A stretch of 64,000 bases of DNA from Methanobacterium sp. PtaB.Bin024 (GCA_002067065.1 MVPY01000038.1:1-64000), one strand, 5' to 3'. Shown: positions 17,278 to 32,468, counted from the first letter of the stretch. Made by a program: numbers and translations. The notes: generated by a model from the letters alone, not told the origin.

Positions 17278-18300
17278 ATGATCGGGTTAAAGGTCCCTAA
17301 AAAAGAAGCAAATAACATTCGCCTTATTCTACAGGAGAAAAGTCTCCTTAACCATGACTGGAAGATCAGACGTTCAGATGAGTATGTGTATCTTCCTCTA
17401 AATCAAGAACCTGATGATGAGCTTTTAGGAGAACTGGGCCTTAATAGTATTGATATCGTGGATATTGATTTTGAAGAACATAAAAAAAGACCCCGTAGTA
17501 TGGAAGATTACCTCCAGGGCAGGATTCCCCCTGAAAAGATGGATGAATTCAAAAAATCCTTTGACATTATTGGAGATGTGGTGATCCTGGAGATACCAGA
17601 TGAACTGGAAGATGAGAAATATCTCATCGGAGAGGCAGCCCTTAAATTCACCAAAAGAAAATCTGTTTATCGTAAAAAAAGCAAAATAAAGGGTATTGTT
17701 CGCACCCGAGAACTGGAACACCTTGCTGGAGAAGACCAGCCTGTGACAATTCACAAAGAGTATGACTCCCATATAATGTTAGATGTTAAAAAGGTTTATT
17801 TCAGCCCCCGTCTGGCCACAGAAAGGAAGATCGTAACAGATCAGGTACATGATGGGGAGATAATCCTTGATATGTTTGCAGGGGTGGGACCCTTTGCCAT
17901 TAACATCGCCCGGAGACACAAAGTCCAGATATATGCTGTGGATATCAACCCCCATGCTGTGGATTATCTTAAAAAGAATATCACTTCAAATAAGCTTAAA
18001 GGACAAATCACAGCCATACAGGGAGATGTTGCTGAGGTATTAAAAAATCTCAACCCTGAGATGGATCGAATTATTATGAACTTGCCGGGTACTGCCTATG
18101 AGTTTCTTCCCCTAGCGGTCGAACATCTAAAACCTGGTGGAACACTTCACTATTACCAGTTCAGTCGTGACTTTGAAGATCCAATAAAGAGGGTGAAAAA
18201 AGTAGCATATCCTCGCCATGTGGAGATATTAGATAAAAGGAAAGTCAAATCCAGGAGTCCTGGTGTGTGGCATGTGGCCATTGATGCTCGAATTATATGA
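17278..18300 (+). CDS. trm5b: tRNA (guanine-37-N1)-methyltransferase Trm5b
   Basis: Archaeal Trm5 makes m1G37 next to the anticodon and prevents frameshifting. Visible are an N-terminal D1-like domain, the middle D2 region, then the Rossmann domain with F-S-P-R-L-A-T-E-R, D-M-F-A-G-V-G-P-F (SAM binding), A-V-D-I-N-P and the catalytic N-L-P-G. Length of 340 fits Trm5b. GAGGAATTCC precedes the ATG. It stands alone, divergent from dph5, another translation-modification gene. Confidence 0.94.
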   Translation: MIGLKVPKKEANNIRLILQEKSLLNHDWKIRRSDEYVYLPLNQEPDDELLGELGLNSIDIVDIDFEEHKKRPRSMEDYLQGRIPPEKMDEFKKSFDIIGDVVILEIPDELEDEKYLIGEAALKFTKRKSVYRKKSKIKGIVRTRELEHLAGEDQPVTIHKEYDSHIMLDVKKVYFSPRLATERKIVTDQVHDGEIILDMFAGVGPFAINIARRHKVQIYAVDINPHAVDYLKKNITSNKLKGQITAIQGDVAEVLKNLNPEMDRIIMNLPGTAYEFLPLAVEHLKPGGTLHYYQFSRDFEDPIKRVKKVAYPRHVEILDKRKVKSRSPGVWHVAIDARII

Positions 18301-18354
18301 TGCCTGAATGATGTATAAGAACCTATATGCTACCCAGATGATACATGCATACCC

Positions 18355-19284
<930 letters not shown>

Positions 19285-19436
19285 TTTCAAAACACATCCT
19301 CTATAACAAATTAAATTTCATATTCAAACACATCCTTTACAACAAATTAAATTTACAATCAATTTATTGGATGTGATAATTAAAAGAAGTTTATAAGGGA
19401 TTTTCTCATATTAAAATCCCTAATGATTTTAAATTT

Positions 19437-20291
<855 letters not shown>

Positions 20292-20352
20292 ATTTCCTCT
20301 CCAGCTTTTAGTGGATACTTTGGATTTATTCTCTTTTGAAGGCTTATTATTC

Positions 20353-20946
20353 TTAGGAAGATTTAGGTGTTGTTATTTCATATGATTTTTTATTTTCTTT
20401 CATTTCTTTAACGATTTTGCGGGTTTTTTCCAGGTATTCCTCTTTAATATATTCATCAGAACAGGTCAGGGCTATTATGTTACCTTCTGAGAAGTGTTCC
20501 ATTACCCTGAATCCTTCAGGAACTATGCGGAATAGGGCATCATAGATCTTCTTTTTGAGATCTTCCTCAGGATCATGTACCACCAGTCCCTCAAGTTTGA
20601 CCTGAGGATCATCAATTATAACCTCGTACCGGCTGGGCTGGTGTATTTTGTTTCTTCCCTCAATTTCCCAGAGTTTTTTAAGAAGTTCAGGAAGGTAGTT
20701 CTCATCTTCAATCCTAATAAATACCTCATTAGCCTCAGCATCGTATTTATATTCAGCAAAATCATCTAAAAGTACTGGTGGGGCTGTTTTTTGGTACTGG
20801 ATGGCAATGATGAAGATTGGGTCGCGAGGATCAATATAAATACGAACATCTTTTACAGCCCGAACAATCTGAACATCCTGTAGTATTTGCCGGAGAATCA
20901 TGTCGTAGACTTCTCGTCCAGTTTCATCATAGCATTCTACCTGCAT
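20353..20946 (-). CDS. mmp17: Methanogenesis marker protein 17
   Basis: Soluble protein of 197 residues beginning M-Q-V-E-C-Y-D, matching the methanogenesis marker 17 family, which is found only in methanogens and has been reported with the methyl-coenzyme M reductase (MCR) activation machinery. AGGAGG lies before ATG 20946, so the open frame of 28 codons upstream is not used. It is the last gene of the mmp operon, 10 bases after mmp15. Contains few cysteines and no obvious catalytic motif. Confidence 0.87.
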   Translation of the reverse strand: MQVECYDETGREVYDMILRQILQDVQIVRAVKDVRIYIDPRDPIFIIAIQYQKTAPPVLLDDFAEYKYDAEANEVFIRIEDENYLPELLKKLWEIEGRNKIHQPSRYEVIIDDPQVKLEGLVVHDPEEDLKKKIYDALFRIVPEGFRVMEHFSEGNIIALTCSDEYIKEEYLEKTRKIVKEMKENKKSYEITTPKSS

Positions 20947-20956
20947 TTGTATCCTC

Positions 20957-22202
<1,246 letters not shown>

Positions 22203-22210
<8 letters not shown>

Positions 22211-22723
22211 GGTTATTCCCCCCTTGTTCCTTGGTTTTATCATCTTCCAACTTAGAACCTTCTGATTCATCTGATTGGTCTGTTCCTTCTTGTTTTTCCA
22301 GTTCATCCAGGAAGGTGTTGATCTTGTTAATCACTTCCAAGGTTTCTTCCCGGGTTTCAGGATAATGTATTTCCAGTACTGGGATACCTCTCTTGCGCAG
22401 GTAGTACATGGAGAGTTCGTTGGTACGGGCGCAGCCAATACATCCAAAACCATATGGGGCGTCCTCCATTATTATAGCTGCTTCAGCTTCATCGATTATT
22501 GGTCCGAATATAGCCATTCTACCCCTCACACCTGAGGGTACTTCAATGGCTGCATATTTAAGGCCTTTTATAGGTTCTTCCTCGGTGATGTTAAATGGTG
22601 GGGAGTCTATTTCAGGGTCTGTGACTTTTTTGCGCATTTCTTTCTGTATTACCAAAGGTTCATGACCTCTCCGTTCCACCATATCAGCCAGTATCAGTGA
22701 ATTAGGTGGGAAAACAGCTATTT

Positions 22724-22727
<4 letters not shown>
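22203..22727 (-). CDS. mmp5: Methanogenesis marker protein 5
   Basis: Protein of 174 residues starting at GTG 22727 (GAGGTGG upstream), beginning K-I-A-V-F-P-P-N-S-L-I-L-A-D-M-V-E-R-R-G, which matches the marker 5 family. It has a C-I-G-C-A-R motif near residue 98 and a charged, low-complexity tail of about 25 residues. It overlaps DUF2111 upstream by 4 bases and mmp15 downstream by 8. It resembles the substrate-binding half of 2-hydroxyacyl-CoA dehydratase-like systems in pairing with a BadF-type ATPase; exact function is unknown. Confidence 0.87.
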
Positions 22728-23524
<797 letters not shown>

Positions 23525-23541
<17 letters not shown>

Positions 23542-25057
23542 AAACTGTGTCCCCCTCCTTATATTTCTCCAGATGTTCCATTCCTTTTACCACTCTTCCA
23601 ATGATGTTGGTTCCCTGAAATGGTTCTCCTGTCGGGCCAAATTCCTCGTTGTCCTCGAAACGTACCCCTACCATTCCAATATGACGACGAGACATATTAG
23701 TGACTCCAATCTCACCTGCCTTCACCTTGCCTTTAGGAGTGTTTTCAGGTATCAAACCTTTAGATTCTTTGGGAACGGCTTTAAACATCAATAGTTTCAT
23801 CCCAGGAAATGCAAAGTGGACGTTTAATGATCCTACAGGCGAATCCAACAGTCCGGTGATTTTTTGGAAGTACCAAGTTGAACGTGGTGCCTCCTGATCC
23901 AATTCCAGATGCACCAGATCTTCTTTAAGGATTCCGAATGTTTTCACTTCTCCCTGGCCAATGATATCCATGGTGTAGTGAGGTTCCTGTCGTACCACCA
24001 CCGCGTTATCATCATCCAGACCTTCACGGATCTGTTTAACTCCATTTTCCTTTAAGAATTCTTCTGCCTCTTTTTGAGTCATGGCAAGGGTCATTACCCT
24101 GCCAGGATACGTTTTAAAGGTTACATCATCACCATAACGGGCCATATCCAGTAATTCCATGCCTTTCTCCACTTTTCCCAGTACATTATGAGAAGGGGTG
24201 GAAACACGATCCTCCCTATAAATGTAAACACGCCCTACTCCTTTCCCCGTATTACGAAGGGTTATAGTTCCTCTTTTTCGCTGGTCTATCTGTTCAGTTT
24301 CTTTATCTAAACCTTGCAAGGCATAAAATCCAGCGAATGAATTGGAATCATAATCAACACGGATTTTCCCAGATTCTTGAAGTGCATAGAAATGTTCCAC
24401 TGATTGGGGAGATTTAGGATTGGGTTTAACCTTTACATAGGTGAATATCTGGTTTCCTTCTTCCAGGAGGGTTTCCAGGTTGGTGATGGCAGCGCTTTTT
24501 ATTATGTTCTCCCTTTCCATGACTGGTTTTATCCCCAGGATCTCATCATCATCATTGAGTTTCATGATGGTTCTTTTACCACCCACCACTCTTGCAAAAA
24601 CTCCCCTATTTTCTTCAGGTGCACCATATGTAGCCTTATGGTCTGCTTTGATAAGTATGATATGGGTGGCATCTGAAGTGAATCCTGAGAGGCTGAAAAG
24701 TACATCCCAACGATGATAACGGTATTCTTCTCTACTAGGGATTAGTTCTGTTTTTATAGGTCCAACAGCCACTTCCTGAGAGGTGATCCATCGTACACCC
24801 ATCTTGGAAAATTCATGGTAATTGTTTTTCCATGTTTCAACTAAACTTTCCGGTGCATCATCTGCTATTTCAATGATGATGCTTCCCTGGTTGGTTTTTA
24901 TTTTATACTTGTTGACATGTCGTTCAACTTCTTTAGTACCCTTAACCAGACCCAGAACACATCCTGGAATGTAGGGTGCTCCCACAGCATCTATTGCATC
25001 CTGTATTGTTGAACCTTCAGCAAGATCTACATTTTCTCCATTGACCTTTACCCTCAT
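23525..25057 (-). CDS. mmp3: Methanogenesis marker protein 3 (UPF0288)
   Basis: 510 residues. The N-terminus is ubiquitin-like/ThiS-like (M-R-V-K-V-N-G-E-N-V-D-L-A-E-G-S-T), followed by two or three cyclophilin-like peptidyl-prolyl isomerase-type modules (for example G-V-F-A-R-V-V-G-G and G-R-V-x-x-G-M-E-x-L). Mmp3 is reported as part of the MCR activation assembly with Mmp7, Mmp17 and component A2. GGAGGGTAATTTA precedes the ATG, 12 bases after mmp2. Confidence 0.9.
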
Positions 25058-25069
25058 TAAATTACCCTC

Positions 25070-26056
25070 CTAGGGCATTTCCTCCTGTATTCCCATAATT
25101 TTGTCAGTATAAAAATCAAAAACAACTTCCTTATCATCACCAGATGTTAAATAAAGTTTTCTATCCAATGTTATACTGCCCACAACTCTGGTGGTTATAT
25201 TAACCTTTTCTAATATTTTGATAATGTCTCCAACTTTATCTTCCTCTGCTGTAAGCACGAAACCAGCTCCGGGGTAAAGTTTAAGCCAGTCCTCCAAATT
25301 TACATCAGTGTTACGGGGTATCATCTCCAGTTGGACTGTTGCCCCTACATTAGATGCTTCTAAAAGCATTCCCAGAGTTCCTATTGTGCCTGGGTTACTT
25401 ATGTCCTTCCCAGCACTTACTAAGTGTTTACGTGCAAGTTCATTCATGGCCATGATTTGCGCCTGGACCAGTTCTGCGGTTTTCATAGTGGTGGTATCCC
25501 AGTTCAGGTGAAACTGTGGATGCACGTTCCCCTCAAGATCAATTGCCACCAAAACTTTATGTCCAGGTCTGGCACCACAACTGGTGATAAGATCTTCACG
25601 GTTCATAATTCCTGTTATAGACACATCAAGGGAATTATAGGGTGCATCTGGGTGGACATGTCCTCCTACCATAGGCACACCGAATTTTTTCACTCCCTCG
25701 TTGATTCCATCCATGATCTGTGCACATATATCTTCATTCTGGGTGGATAAAACATTGGTCATTCCTAAAGGCATTCCTCCCATGGCTGCAATGTCATTTA
25801 CATTTACCAGAACAGAACAGTACCCAGCCCACCATGGGTCAGCTTCCATTAATTTTCCCCACATTCCATCGGCAGCCATGAGTACCACTTGGCTGTTTCC
25901 AATTTCCAGGGCGGATGCGTCATCACCAAACCCTAGAAGTGTCTTTCCTGAAATATTGTAAGTTTCTTCCAGGAGGCCAGTTACATCTTTTATCAGATTT
26001 TTCCTGGTAATTCCCTCAAAGTTTCTTATAGAATCAATCAATGATTTTAAATCCAA
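25070..26056 (-). CDS. mmp2: Methanogenesis marker protein 2 (AIR synthase-related)
   Basis: 328 residues of the PurM/SelD/HypE/ThiL fold: L-G-F-G-D-D-A-S-A at the ATP site, A-A-D-G-M-W-G, N-V-N-D-I-A-A-M-G-G-M-P-L-G and G-G-H-V-H-P-D. It should bind ATP and activate an oxygen or carboxyl group. The start is a TTG with GGGGTGA five bases upstream. It is the first gene of the mmp operon; the promoter is probably in the 118-base gap to DUF2117, which holds a TTATAATTGG-like box on this strand. Confidence 0.88.
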   Translation of the reverse strand: MDLKSLIDSIRNFEGITRKNLIKDVTGLLEETYNISGKTLLGFGDDASALEIGNSQVVLMAADGMWGKLMEADPWWAGYCSVLVNVNDIAAMGGMPLGMTNVLSTQNEDICAQIMDGINEGVKKFGVPMVGGHVHPDAPYNSLDVSITGIMNREDLITSCGARPGHKVLVAIDLEGNVHPQFHLNWDTTTMKTAELVQAQIMAMNELARKHLVSAGKDISNPGTIGTLGMLLEASNVGATVQLEMIPRNTDVNLEDWLKLYPGAGFVLTAEEDKVGDIIKILEKVNITTRVVGSITLDRKLYLTSGDDKEVVFDFYTDKIMGIQEEMP

Positions 26057-26174
26057 GAGTTCACCCCTTTTAAGGCTGATTATTGTCCTAAATCAATTAT
26101 TGTTTTATAATTGGATATTATTATAATTCAATGACATGATCTACTAAAATTCATTCTCCTAAAAACATCTCATT

Positions 26175-27293
26175 TTACTGTATAAGTTTATAATTACTAG
26201 TTATCTCACTTATTATCTGTAGTAATTTACTTTTAAAATTTTCTATATTTTCTATTTCTATGGTTTCTTTACGGTTAAAAAGTTCCAAAAAAACTTTATC
26301 CCCTGCTAAATCATCAAAACCTGCGTCAAGTTCAATTATTAAAGAACCTTCAGCTTTATGTCCCTCTTCAACTACTTTATCAACATCTCCATCTGTTATA
26401 CCTATTATGGGAACATTGAAGCGGTAGAGTATATCAGCGGCCACCAGTGTGGTATCATCACCAACAGTTACCACCATATCCGCATTTTTCAACCGGTATA
26501 TATCCTCAGCAGCATGATTAAGATAAGAAACAGTGAATCTATTGTTAGATTTTTCTGATTTTATTATTCTAGGCTCAACAATTGATTTACGTAGTAATCC
26601 AGTTTTTACTATTGCTCTTTCAAGGTTCACAGTTCCCAGTTTCTCAACACCGTGTTTTTTAAGCTCTCCACCCACAATATCAATTATTATGCCATCTTCA
26701 GTTATTATTGCAACATCTGAAGATTTGGATTTGCCGATAACTATGCCGTTGACAAATATGTTCTCATCCGGTGATACACCAGCAATTTTCCGGCAGATAC
26801 TACCTGAAATTGCCTGGCAAGGATCTTCATTAAATAATTTTTTCTTGATCTGATCTGGAGATACCCGCAACAGACCCAACTTAATTGAAACATCCTCTGC
26901 CAGTTTCTCAAGGTCCCCTCTCCATGCTACAACACTGCCATCTTCTTCCCCAGGCCTTTCTATCTGGATGAGAGGAGGCTGACCTTGAGAGTTATTGTAC
27001 ACTTTGTATCCGAAAGCATGGCCAGTTACACTGGATTTACCATAGTTAATGAGAAAAATAACATCACAGTTTTCCTGATTGAACTTGTCAACAGACTGAC
27101 TGGGGAAAAGCTTCTGACTGATATCAATCTTATCTTCCAGATGCGCATCTATAACAGCGGTTCTGCCCATAGTACCACCCAGTCGAGATTTAACCACACC
27201 ATAATTTCCTAAGAATTCTATGAACTTCTGAGCATAACCAGAATCAACTATTTCTGGTCCATGTACTACCAAGCCAATCTTCAATGGATTCAT
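26175..27293 (-). CDS. DUF2117 family protein
   Basis: 372-residue soluble protein matching DUF2117, a methanogen family. The N-terminal half has a receiver- or Rossmann-like look (I-G-L-V-V-H-G-P-E-I-V-D-S-G); the C-terminal half has V-V-T-V-G-D-D-T-T-L-V-A-A and P-I-I-G-I-T-D-G-D, suggesting nucleotide binding. AGGTGAAAT precedes the ATG. It lies just upstream of mmp2 on the same strand and may belong to the same regulatory unit. Function unknown. Confidence 0.72.
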   Translation of the reverse strand: MNPLKIGLVVHGPEIVDSGYAQKFIEFLGNYGVVKSRLGGTMGRTAVIDAHLEDKIDISQKLFPSQSVDKFNQENCDVIFLINYGKSSVTGHAFGYKVYNNSQGQPPLIQIERPGEEDGSVVAWRGDLEKLAEDVSIKLGLLRVSPDQIKKKLFNEDPCQAISGSICRKIAGVSPDENIFVNGIVIGKSKSSDVAIITEDGIIIDIVGGELKKHGVEKLGTVNLERAIVKTGLLRKSIVEPRIIKSEKSNNRFTVSYLNHAAEDIYRLKNADMVVTVGDDTTLVAADILYRFNVPIIGITDGDVDKVVEEGHKAEGSLIIELDAGFDDLAGDKVFLELFNRKETIEIENIENFKSKLLQIISEITSNYKLIQ

Positions 27294-27454
27294 ATTTCAC
27301 CTTTAGCATCAACAAGTTTTTATAATTACCTCCGAACAGTTGGATGATAACCAGTTATGATCCACTAGAATGCCCAAATCAATCTTAAAACAGAAAATAA
27401 TTTACTAAAAATCTTGAAAAACATTAATACCATGTGTTGATTATAAAAAAAGAG

Positions 27455-27955
27455 TTATTTTTTTATTCTTTTTCTGTAAACAGTAGAGCCACAGATTTCA
27501 CATTCATCTGCAGGGTAACTTGGGGAATATTTCTTCCTGCATCCACGACATATCTTGATCCATCCATATACTTCATTTATTCCCTCGGTTAGAACACTTC
27601 TATATGGAATCTGTAAAATCTCTAATATATTTTGGATGGAATAATCATCCGTAACCACAACAGGATTAAAACCACTTTTAAGAGTTATTGCTAAGGCCAC
27701 TAATTGTTTATCAACTTCAGATAATCTTAAAATATCACCAGAATTTTTTATCGCCGTTTGAACCTGATCCAGTGAATCAGAATCAGGTTCTTTGATAATA
27801 AGTTTTTTTTCTCGTAAAGCAGATTCAAGAGTCATCTGTGACTTGAAATCCTTTATTTCAGATATGACCCCATTTGTAGTGACATTCCGATTTTTTGAAG
27901 ATATGAATCCTCCGATAATTCCTGATGCATCAAGAACATAAACCTTCTCTTTCAT
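27455..27955 (-). CDS. nob1: Archaeal Nob1 rRNA endonuclease
   Basis: A PIN domain (V-Y-V-L-D-A-S-G-I-I at the start; D-K-Q-L-V-A-L-A; V-V-T-D-D-Y-S-I-Q-N) with its acidic metal ligands, followed by a zinc ribbon C-R-G-C-R-K-K-Y and C-E-I-C-G. This is the layout of Nob1, which cuts the 3' end of pre-16S rRNA. GGTGGG lies five bases before ATG 27955; the ATG six codons upstream has no site. 166 residues fits the family. Confidence 0.93.
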   Translation of the reverse strand: MKEKVYVLDASGIIGGFISSKNRNVTTNGVISEIKDFKSQMTLESALREKKLIIKEPDSDSLDQVQTAIKNSGDILRLSEVDKQLVALAITLKSGFNPVVVTDDYSIQNILEILQIPYRSVLTEGINEVYGWIKICRGCRKKYSPSYPADECEICGSTVYRKRIKK

Positions 27956-28124
27956 AGGCCCACCCAAATCCATTATAATTATATGATCATATAATTGTAT
28001 GTTTATTTTATTATAATTTACTTAATCAGTAACTTTCAACATTATATATGGATTATCATAGCTTATTCATAACATTTAACCTATCATTAAAGCTCTTAAC
28101 ACATACATATTACCCATGGGAAAG

Positions 28125-28137
28125 GTTTTTATGTTAT
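28125..28137 (+). promoter_or_regulatory. TATA box of the candidate RNA
   Basis: GTTTTTATGTTAT preceded by GGGAAAG (BRE-like purines) points to a transcript start near 28155, right at the edge of the GC-rich block. Confidence 0.5.
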
Positions 28138-28156
28138 TAAAAGAATAAATTATATT

Positions 28157-28260
28157 GTTGGGGGAGGGTGACATTAGACTCCTTTCACAATTTTTCGCCT
28201 GCGAAAAACCGCCTCCGATTTGGACCTAATACCCTCCCTTCAATGGAAAGCGGAATAAAC
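28157..28260 (+). ncRNA. Candidate structured small RNA, unknown class
   Basis: The block is much richer in GC than its flanks and folds: outer stem GGGAGGGT (28162-28169) with ACCCTCCC (28231-28238), inner stem ATTAG (28172-28176) with CTAAT (28226-28230), and a hairpin TTTTTCG-CCTG-CGAAAAA (28191-28208). A promoter lies at the right spacing and a T-rich stretch follows. I match it to no known class: no C/D boxes, no clear ACA box, not RNase P RNA. It could also be a leader of moaB, whose start is 250 bases away. The strand is set by the promoter only. Confidence 0.45.
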
Positions 28261-28506
28261 GATGCGAACTTCTTTTTATCTTAATAGATGGTTTTATAGT
28301 GTGATATTTCTATTGATTATATGAAAGCAACTTATCACTCATAAAAAGAATATTATATTTTAAATATTATATTTTAGGTATTGACCTTTAATAATTCATT
28401 GGTAGATTTTTACTAAAGTTGTATGGAAGATTGTGACAGAATCTCCAGTTGTTTACAGATATTTTATGGATATAATTCAGATTAAGGACATAATAGGAGG
28501 GGAACA

Positions 28507-29055
28507 ATGGAAAGTCAAAGTATGGAAGAACACAAAAAACACAGCCCAAGGAGGGTCAAAGTAGGAGTACTCACCCTTAGTGACTCAAAATCCCAGCAAA
28601 AAGAATCAAAGAATCCAGAATACGGGAAAAATATTCCCCCTAAAGATGATTTATCTGGTAAAATAATAGTAGAATCGCTACAAAATCAGCATGAATTAGT
28701 TTCTTATAAGATCATACCCGATGATGCAGACCTTCTTTTAAAAAATCTGAAGAAAATGAAGGCTAAAGGAGCTGAAGTCATTATAAGTACAGGGGGTACT
28801 GGCATTGGGAAACATGATATCACCATAGAAACCATAACCCCCCTTTTTGAAAAAGAATTGAGTGGTTTCGGAGAAATATTCCGTTATGAATCATACAAAG
28901 AGTTAGGAACTGGTGCCATATTATCAAGAGCAACTGCAGGGGTTTGGGAGGAAACAATTCTGGTGGCATTACCTGGATCTCCCAATGCAGTTCAACTGGG
29001 GATGGAAATAATAAAACCAGAACTTGGACATCTGGTTAAACACGCAAAAAATTAA
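28507..29055 (+). CDS. moaB: Molybdopterin adenylyltransferase MoaB/MogA family
   Basis: 182 residues with the MoCF-biosynthesis signature: V-G-V-L-T-L-S-D-S, S-T-G-G-T-G-I-G (the conserved loop), T-G-A-I-L-S-R-A-T-A-G and A-L-P-G-S-P-N-A-V. It adenylates molybdopterin on the way to Mo/W cofactor, required by formylmethanofuran and formate dehydrogenases. AGGAGGGGAACA precedes the ATG. A polar 17-residue N-terminal extension precedes the fold. It is monocistronic by spacing. Confidence 0.93.
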   Translation: MESQSMEEHKKHSPRRVKVGVLTLSDSKSQQKESKNPEYGKNIPPKDDLSGKIIVESLQNQHELVSYKIIPDDADLLLKNLKKMKAKGAEVIISTGGTGIGKHDITIETITPLFEKELSGFGEIFRYESYKELGTGAILSRATAGVWEETILVALPGSPNAVQLGMEIIKPELGHLVKHAKN

Positions 29056-29202
29056 CATTTAAGTTATTTGAAAAAAAGCCCCTCAAAAGTAACTAGTAAA
29101 GAAACTTAAAAAAATGGGAAAAAACAGAGAAAGAGAAAAATTTAGGGACAAACTAGTAAATCTAGTTTTAATACTAGTCTAGTTTTAATGTTAGTGAAAT
29201 GA

Positions 29203-29736
29203 TTATTTAAAATCGCTGATGGATACAATAGGTTCTAATTGCAGTCCTTCTTTTTCTAATCCCTCAACTGCACCCTCTTCTCGATCAACGATGACAAAAG
29301 TCCGTTTGATTTTCCCCCCATTATCTTTAACTGCTCGGACTGTTTTTAAAAGAGATTTTCCAGTAGTTGTAACATCTTCAACCACTATGACATTATCCCC
29401 CTGTTTTAGATCGCCTTCAATAAGTTTAGATGTGCCATAATCCTTTTGAGCCTTACGGATCATGAGCATGGGTATACCAGATTGCAAAGCCACTGCTGTG
29501 GCAATGGGAACAGCCCCCAGGGCAGGTCCGGCAATTCTATCGATTTCATCATCTTTAATCAGGTTAGATATGATTTTAGCTACCTGAAGTAGGATCTGAG
29601 GATCTGTTATGGCTTTTTTCATGTCAACGTAGTAGTCACTCTTTCTACCTGAAGAAAGGGTGAATTTACCGAATTTAATAACATCATTGGCCTTCAAAAG
29701 GTTTATAAGAATTTTTTTATCCTGTTCCATCCCCAT
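29203..29736 (-). CDS. pyrE: Orotate phosphoribosyltransferase
   Basis: 178 residues of the PRTase fold: F-T-L-S-S-G-R-K-S-D-Y-Y-V-D near the N-terminus, G-P-A-L-G-A-V-P-I-A, and the PRPP motif V-I-V-V-E-D-V-T-T-T-G-K-S. It makes OMP in pyrimidine synthesis. AAGGAATGA precedes the chosen ATG 29736; ATG codons three codons before and two after are possible. The 3' flank (29121-29190) has two copies of TCTAGTTTTAAT, of no clear meaning. Confidence 0.94.
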   Translation of the reverse strand: MGMEQDKKILINLLKANDVIKFGKFTLSSGRKSDYYVDMKKAITDPQILLQVAKIISNLIKDDEIDRIAGPALGAVPIATAVALQSGIPMLMIRKAQKDYGTSKLIEGDLKQGDNVIVVEDVTTTGKSLLKTVRAVKDNGGKIKRTFVIVDREEGAVEGLEKEGLQLEPIVSISDFK

Positions 29737-29834
29737 TAAAATCATTCCTTAAATATACCAACATTTTTAAATCTGACAAATTAATTCCCTAACTAACCCT
29801 AATTAATCTATGTACTTAAATTTAATTTTAAATT

Positions 29835-29987
29835 TTAAATTTTTCCAAATTTAATGCCCTTCTGACATCTTTTACATATTCCCTGTTTTGAGATATAACA
29901 TTGGTTGCATACAAGGCTGCCACACATAGAACATGTGTACATTTTAGTAGGTTTACCACAAATACTACATACTCCTCGGACTTCCAT
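29835..29987 (-). CDS. 50-residue zinc-binding protein
   Basis: ATG 29987 follows AGGTG by about seven bases and opens 50 codons. The product is dominated by cysteine pairs: C-S-I-C, C-S-M-C, C-N-Q-C and C-K-R-C, eight cysteines that can hold two interleaved zinc ions in a B-box or RING-like treble-clef pattern. It lies about 90 bases upstream of pyrE on the same strand. A nucleic-acid or protein adaptor is likely; nothing more can be said. Confidence 0.75.
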   Translation of the reverse strand: MEVRGVCSICGKPTKMYTCSMCGSLVCNQCYISKQGICKRCQKGIKFGKI

Positions 29988-30109
29988 AAAATTACACCTA
30001 TTAACCCCTCTAGGTTATATGATTAAATTTATGGAGCTTCTGCTGTTGAAAGACTAATTATAGGTTTTTTGAGGTTAAAGATCATCACTGGTAACTGATA
30101 AAAATCTGG

Positions 30110-30361
30110 TTAAAATTCGTAACTTACTCCCTCTTCCCTACTTTTTAGAAGCATTTTATCCCCTATTTTACTAACCATATTATAAGGAATGATAGTTTCA
30201 CCTTTAGACAAACCAAGTCCCTCAGATATTCCACCTTTCCCCACTATAAATGCTTGAATTTGGTTAGTTTCCAAGTTCACTTCCACATCTTTAACCTTTC
30301 CAATAATCACAGCCGAACTGTCCAAAACCTCTTTACCAACTATTTCTTCCACTATTCTCAT
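30110..30361 (-). CDS. PRC-barrel domain protein
   Basis: 83 residues with the PRC-barrel pattern: G-K-E-V-L-D-S-S-A-V-I-I-G-K-V-K-D-V-E, a middle glycine-rich loop and I-P-Y-N-M-V-S-K-I-G-D. Small archaeal PRC-barrel proteins bind RNA-processing or membrane partners; RimM uses this fold in ribosome maturation. TAGGTGATACC precedes ATG 30361, so a 12-codon longer frame is rejected. Confidence 0.85.
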   Translation of the reverse strand: MRIVEEIVGKEVLDSSAVIIGKVKDVEVNLETNQIQAFIVGKGGISEGLGLSKGETIIPYNMVSKIGDKMLLKSREEGVSYEF

Positions 30362-30601
30362 GGTATCACCTACTAATATTAAGATTTCATAAAGCATACC
30401 TAAAATTTAAACAGATATCAAATTTCATATCTTAACCTTAATTAAGTTTCAAGTTGTACTTATAGTTTCAGGAATTAAGGATGTTAAAGCATATTAAGAA
30501 TACGAACAACCGATTAATAACTAATAAAGATACACTACAACTTTAATTCAAATAAAAAAAGAAATTTTAACCTTAAAAAATAAAAAATGGAAAATGGAGT
30601 G

Positions 30602-32209
<1,608 letters not shown>

Positions 32210-32258
32210 TTAACTCAAACCCCCTCCCTTTTTTTATCAGAGAGTTGTGAAAAGATTT

Positions 32259-32468
32259 CTATGCGTCGTGTTCATCCCATAGACCTAATTCATCTTCTTC
32301 CATTTCCTTCTCTTTTTTGTGCCACTTGACTTCTTCTTTTACCTGGCCTTCTTCATCTTCGCCGCCTTTATTCCAATTTAAAATTCCGTAAATAACACAT
32401 AGAAGAGTTACCAGGATGCATCCAATGTATGCCCCCCATATCCAGGGATCATTTATTCCTAGGACCAA
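32259..32468 (-). CDS. Small accessory protein of the SSS symporter
   Basis: 69 residues: one hydrophobic helix (about residues 10-30) preceded by D-P-W-I-W-G and followed by a strongly charged tail rich in E and K ending in D-E-H-D-A. Short proteins of this layout sit directly upstream of SSS transporters in many archaea and bacteria. The start is a TTG with a near-perfect AGGAGGTGA four bases upstream. The AAATATATAAAA box near 32535-32546 on this strand is the likely operon promoter. Confidence 0.82.
   Translation of the reverse strand: MVLGINDPWIWGAYIGCILVTLLCVIYGILNWNKGGEDEEGQVKEEVKWHKKEKEMEEDELGLWDEHDA

Larger units (their letters stand above)
27974..28506. other. Large gap between nob1 and moaB
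   Basis: No open frame with a ribosome site is seen. The gap holds two TATA-like regions (near 28039 and 28125), a GC-rich structured block at 28157-28240 described as a candidate RNA, a T-run at about 28270-28280, and an AGGAGGGGAAC site just before moaB. Confidence 0.7.
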
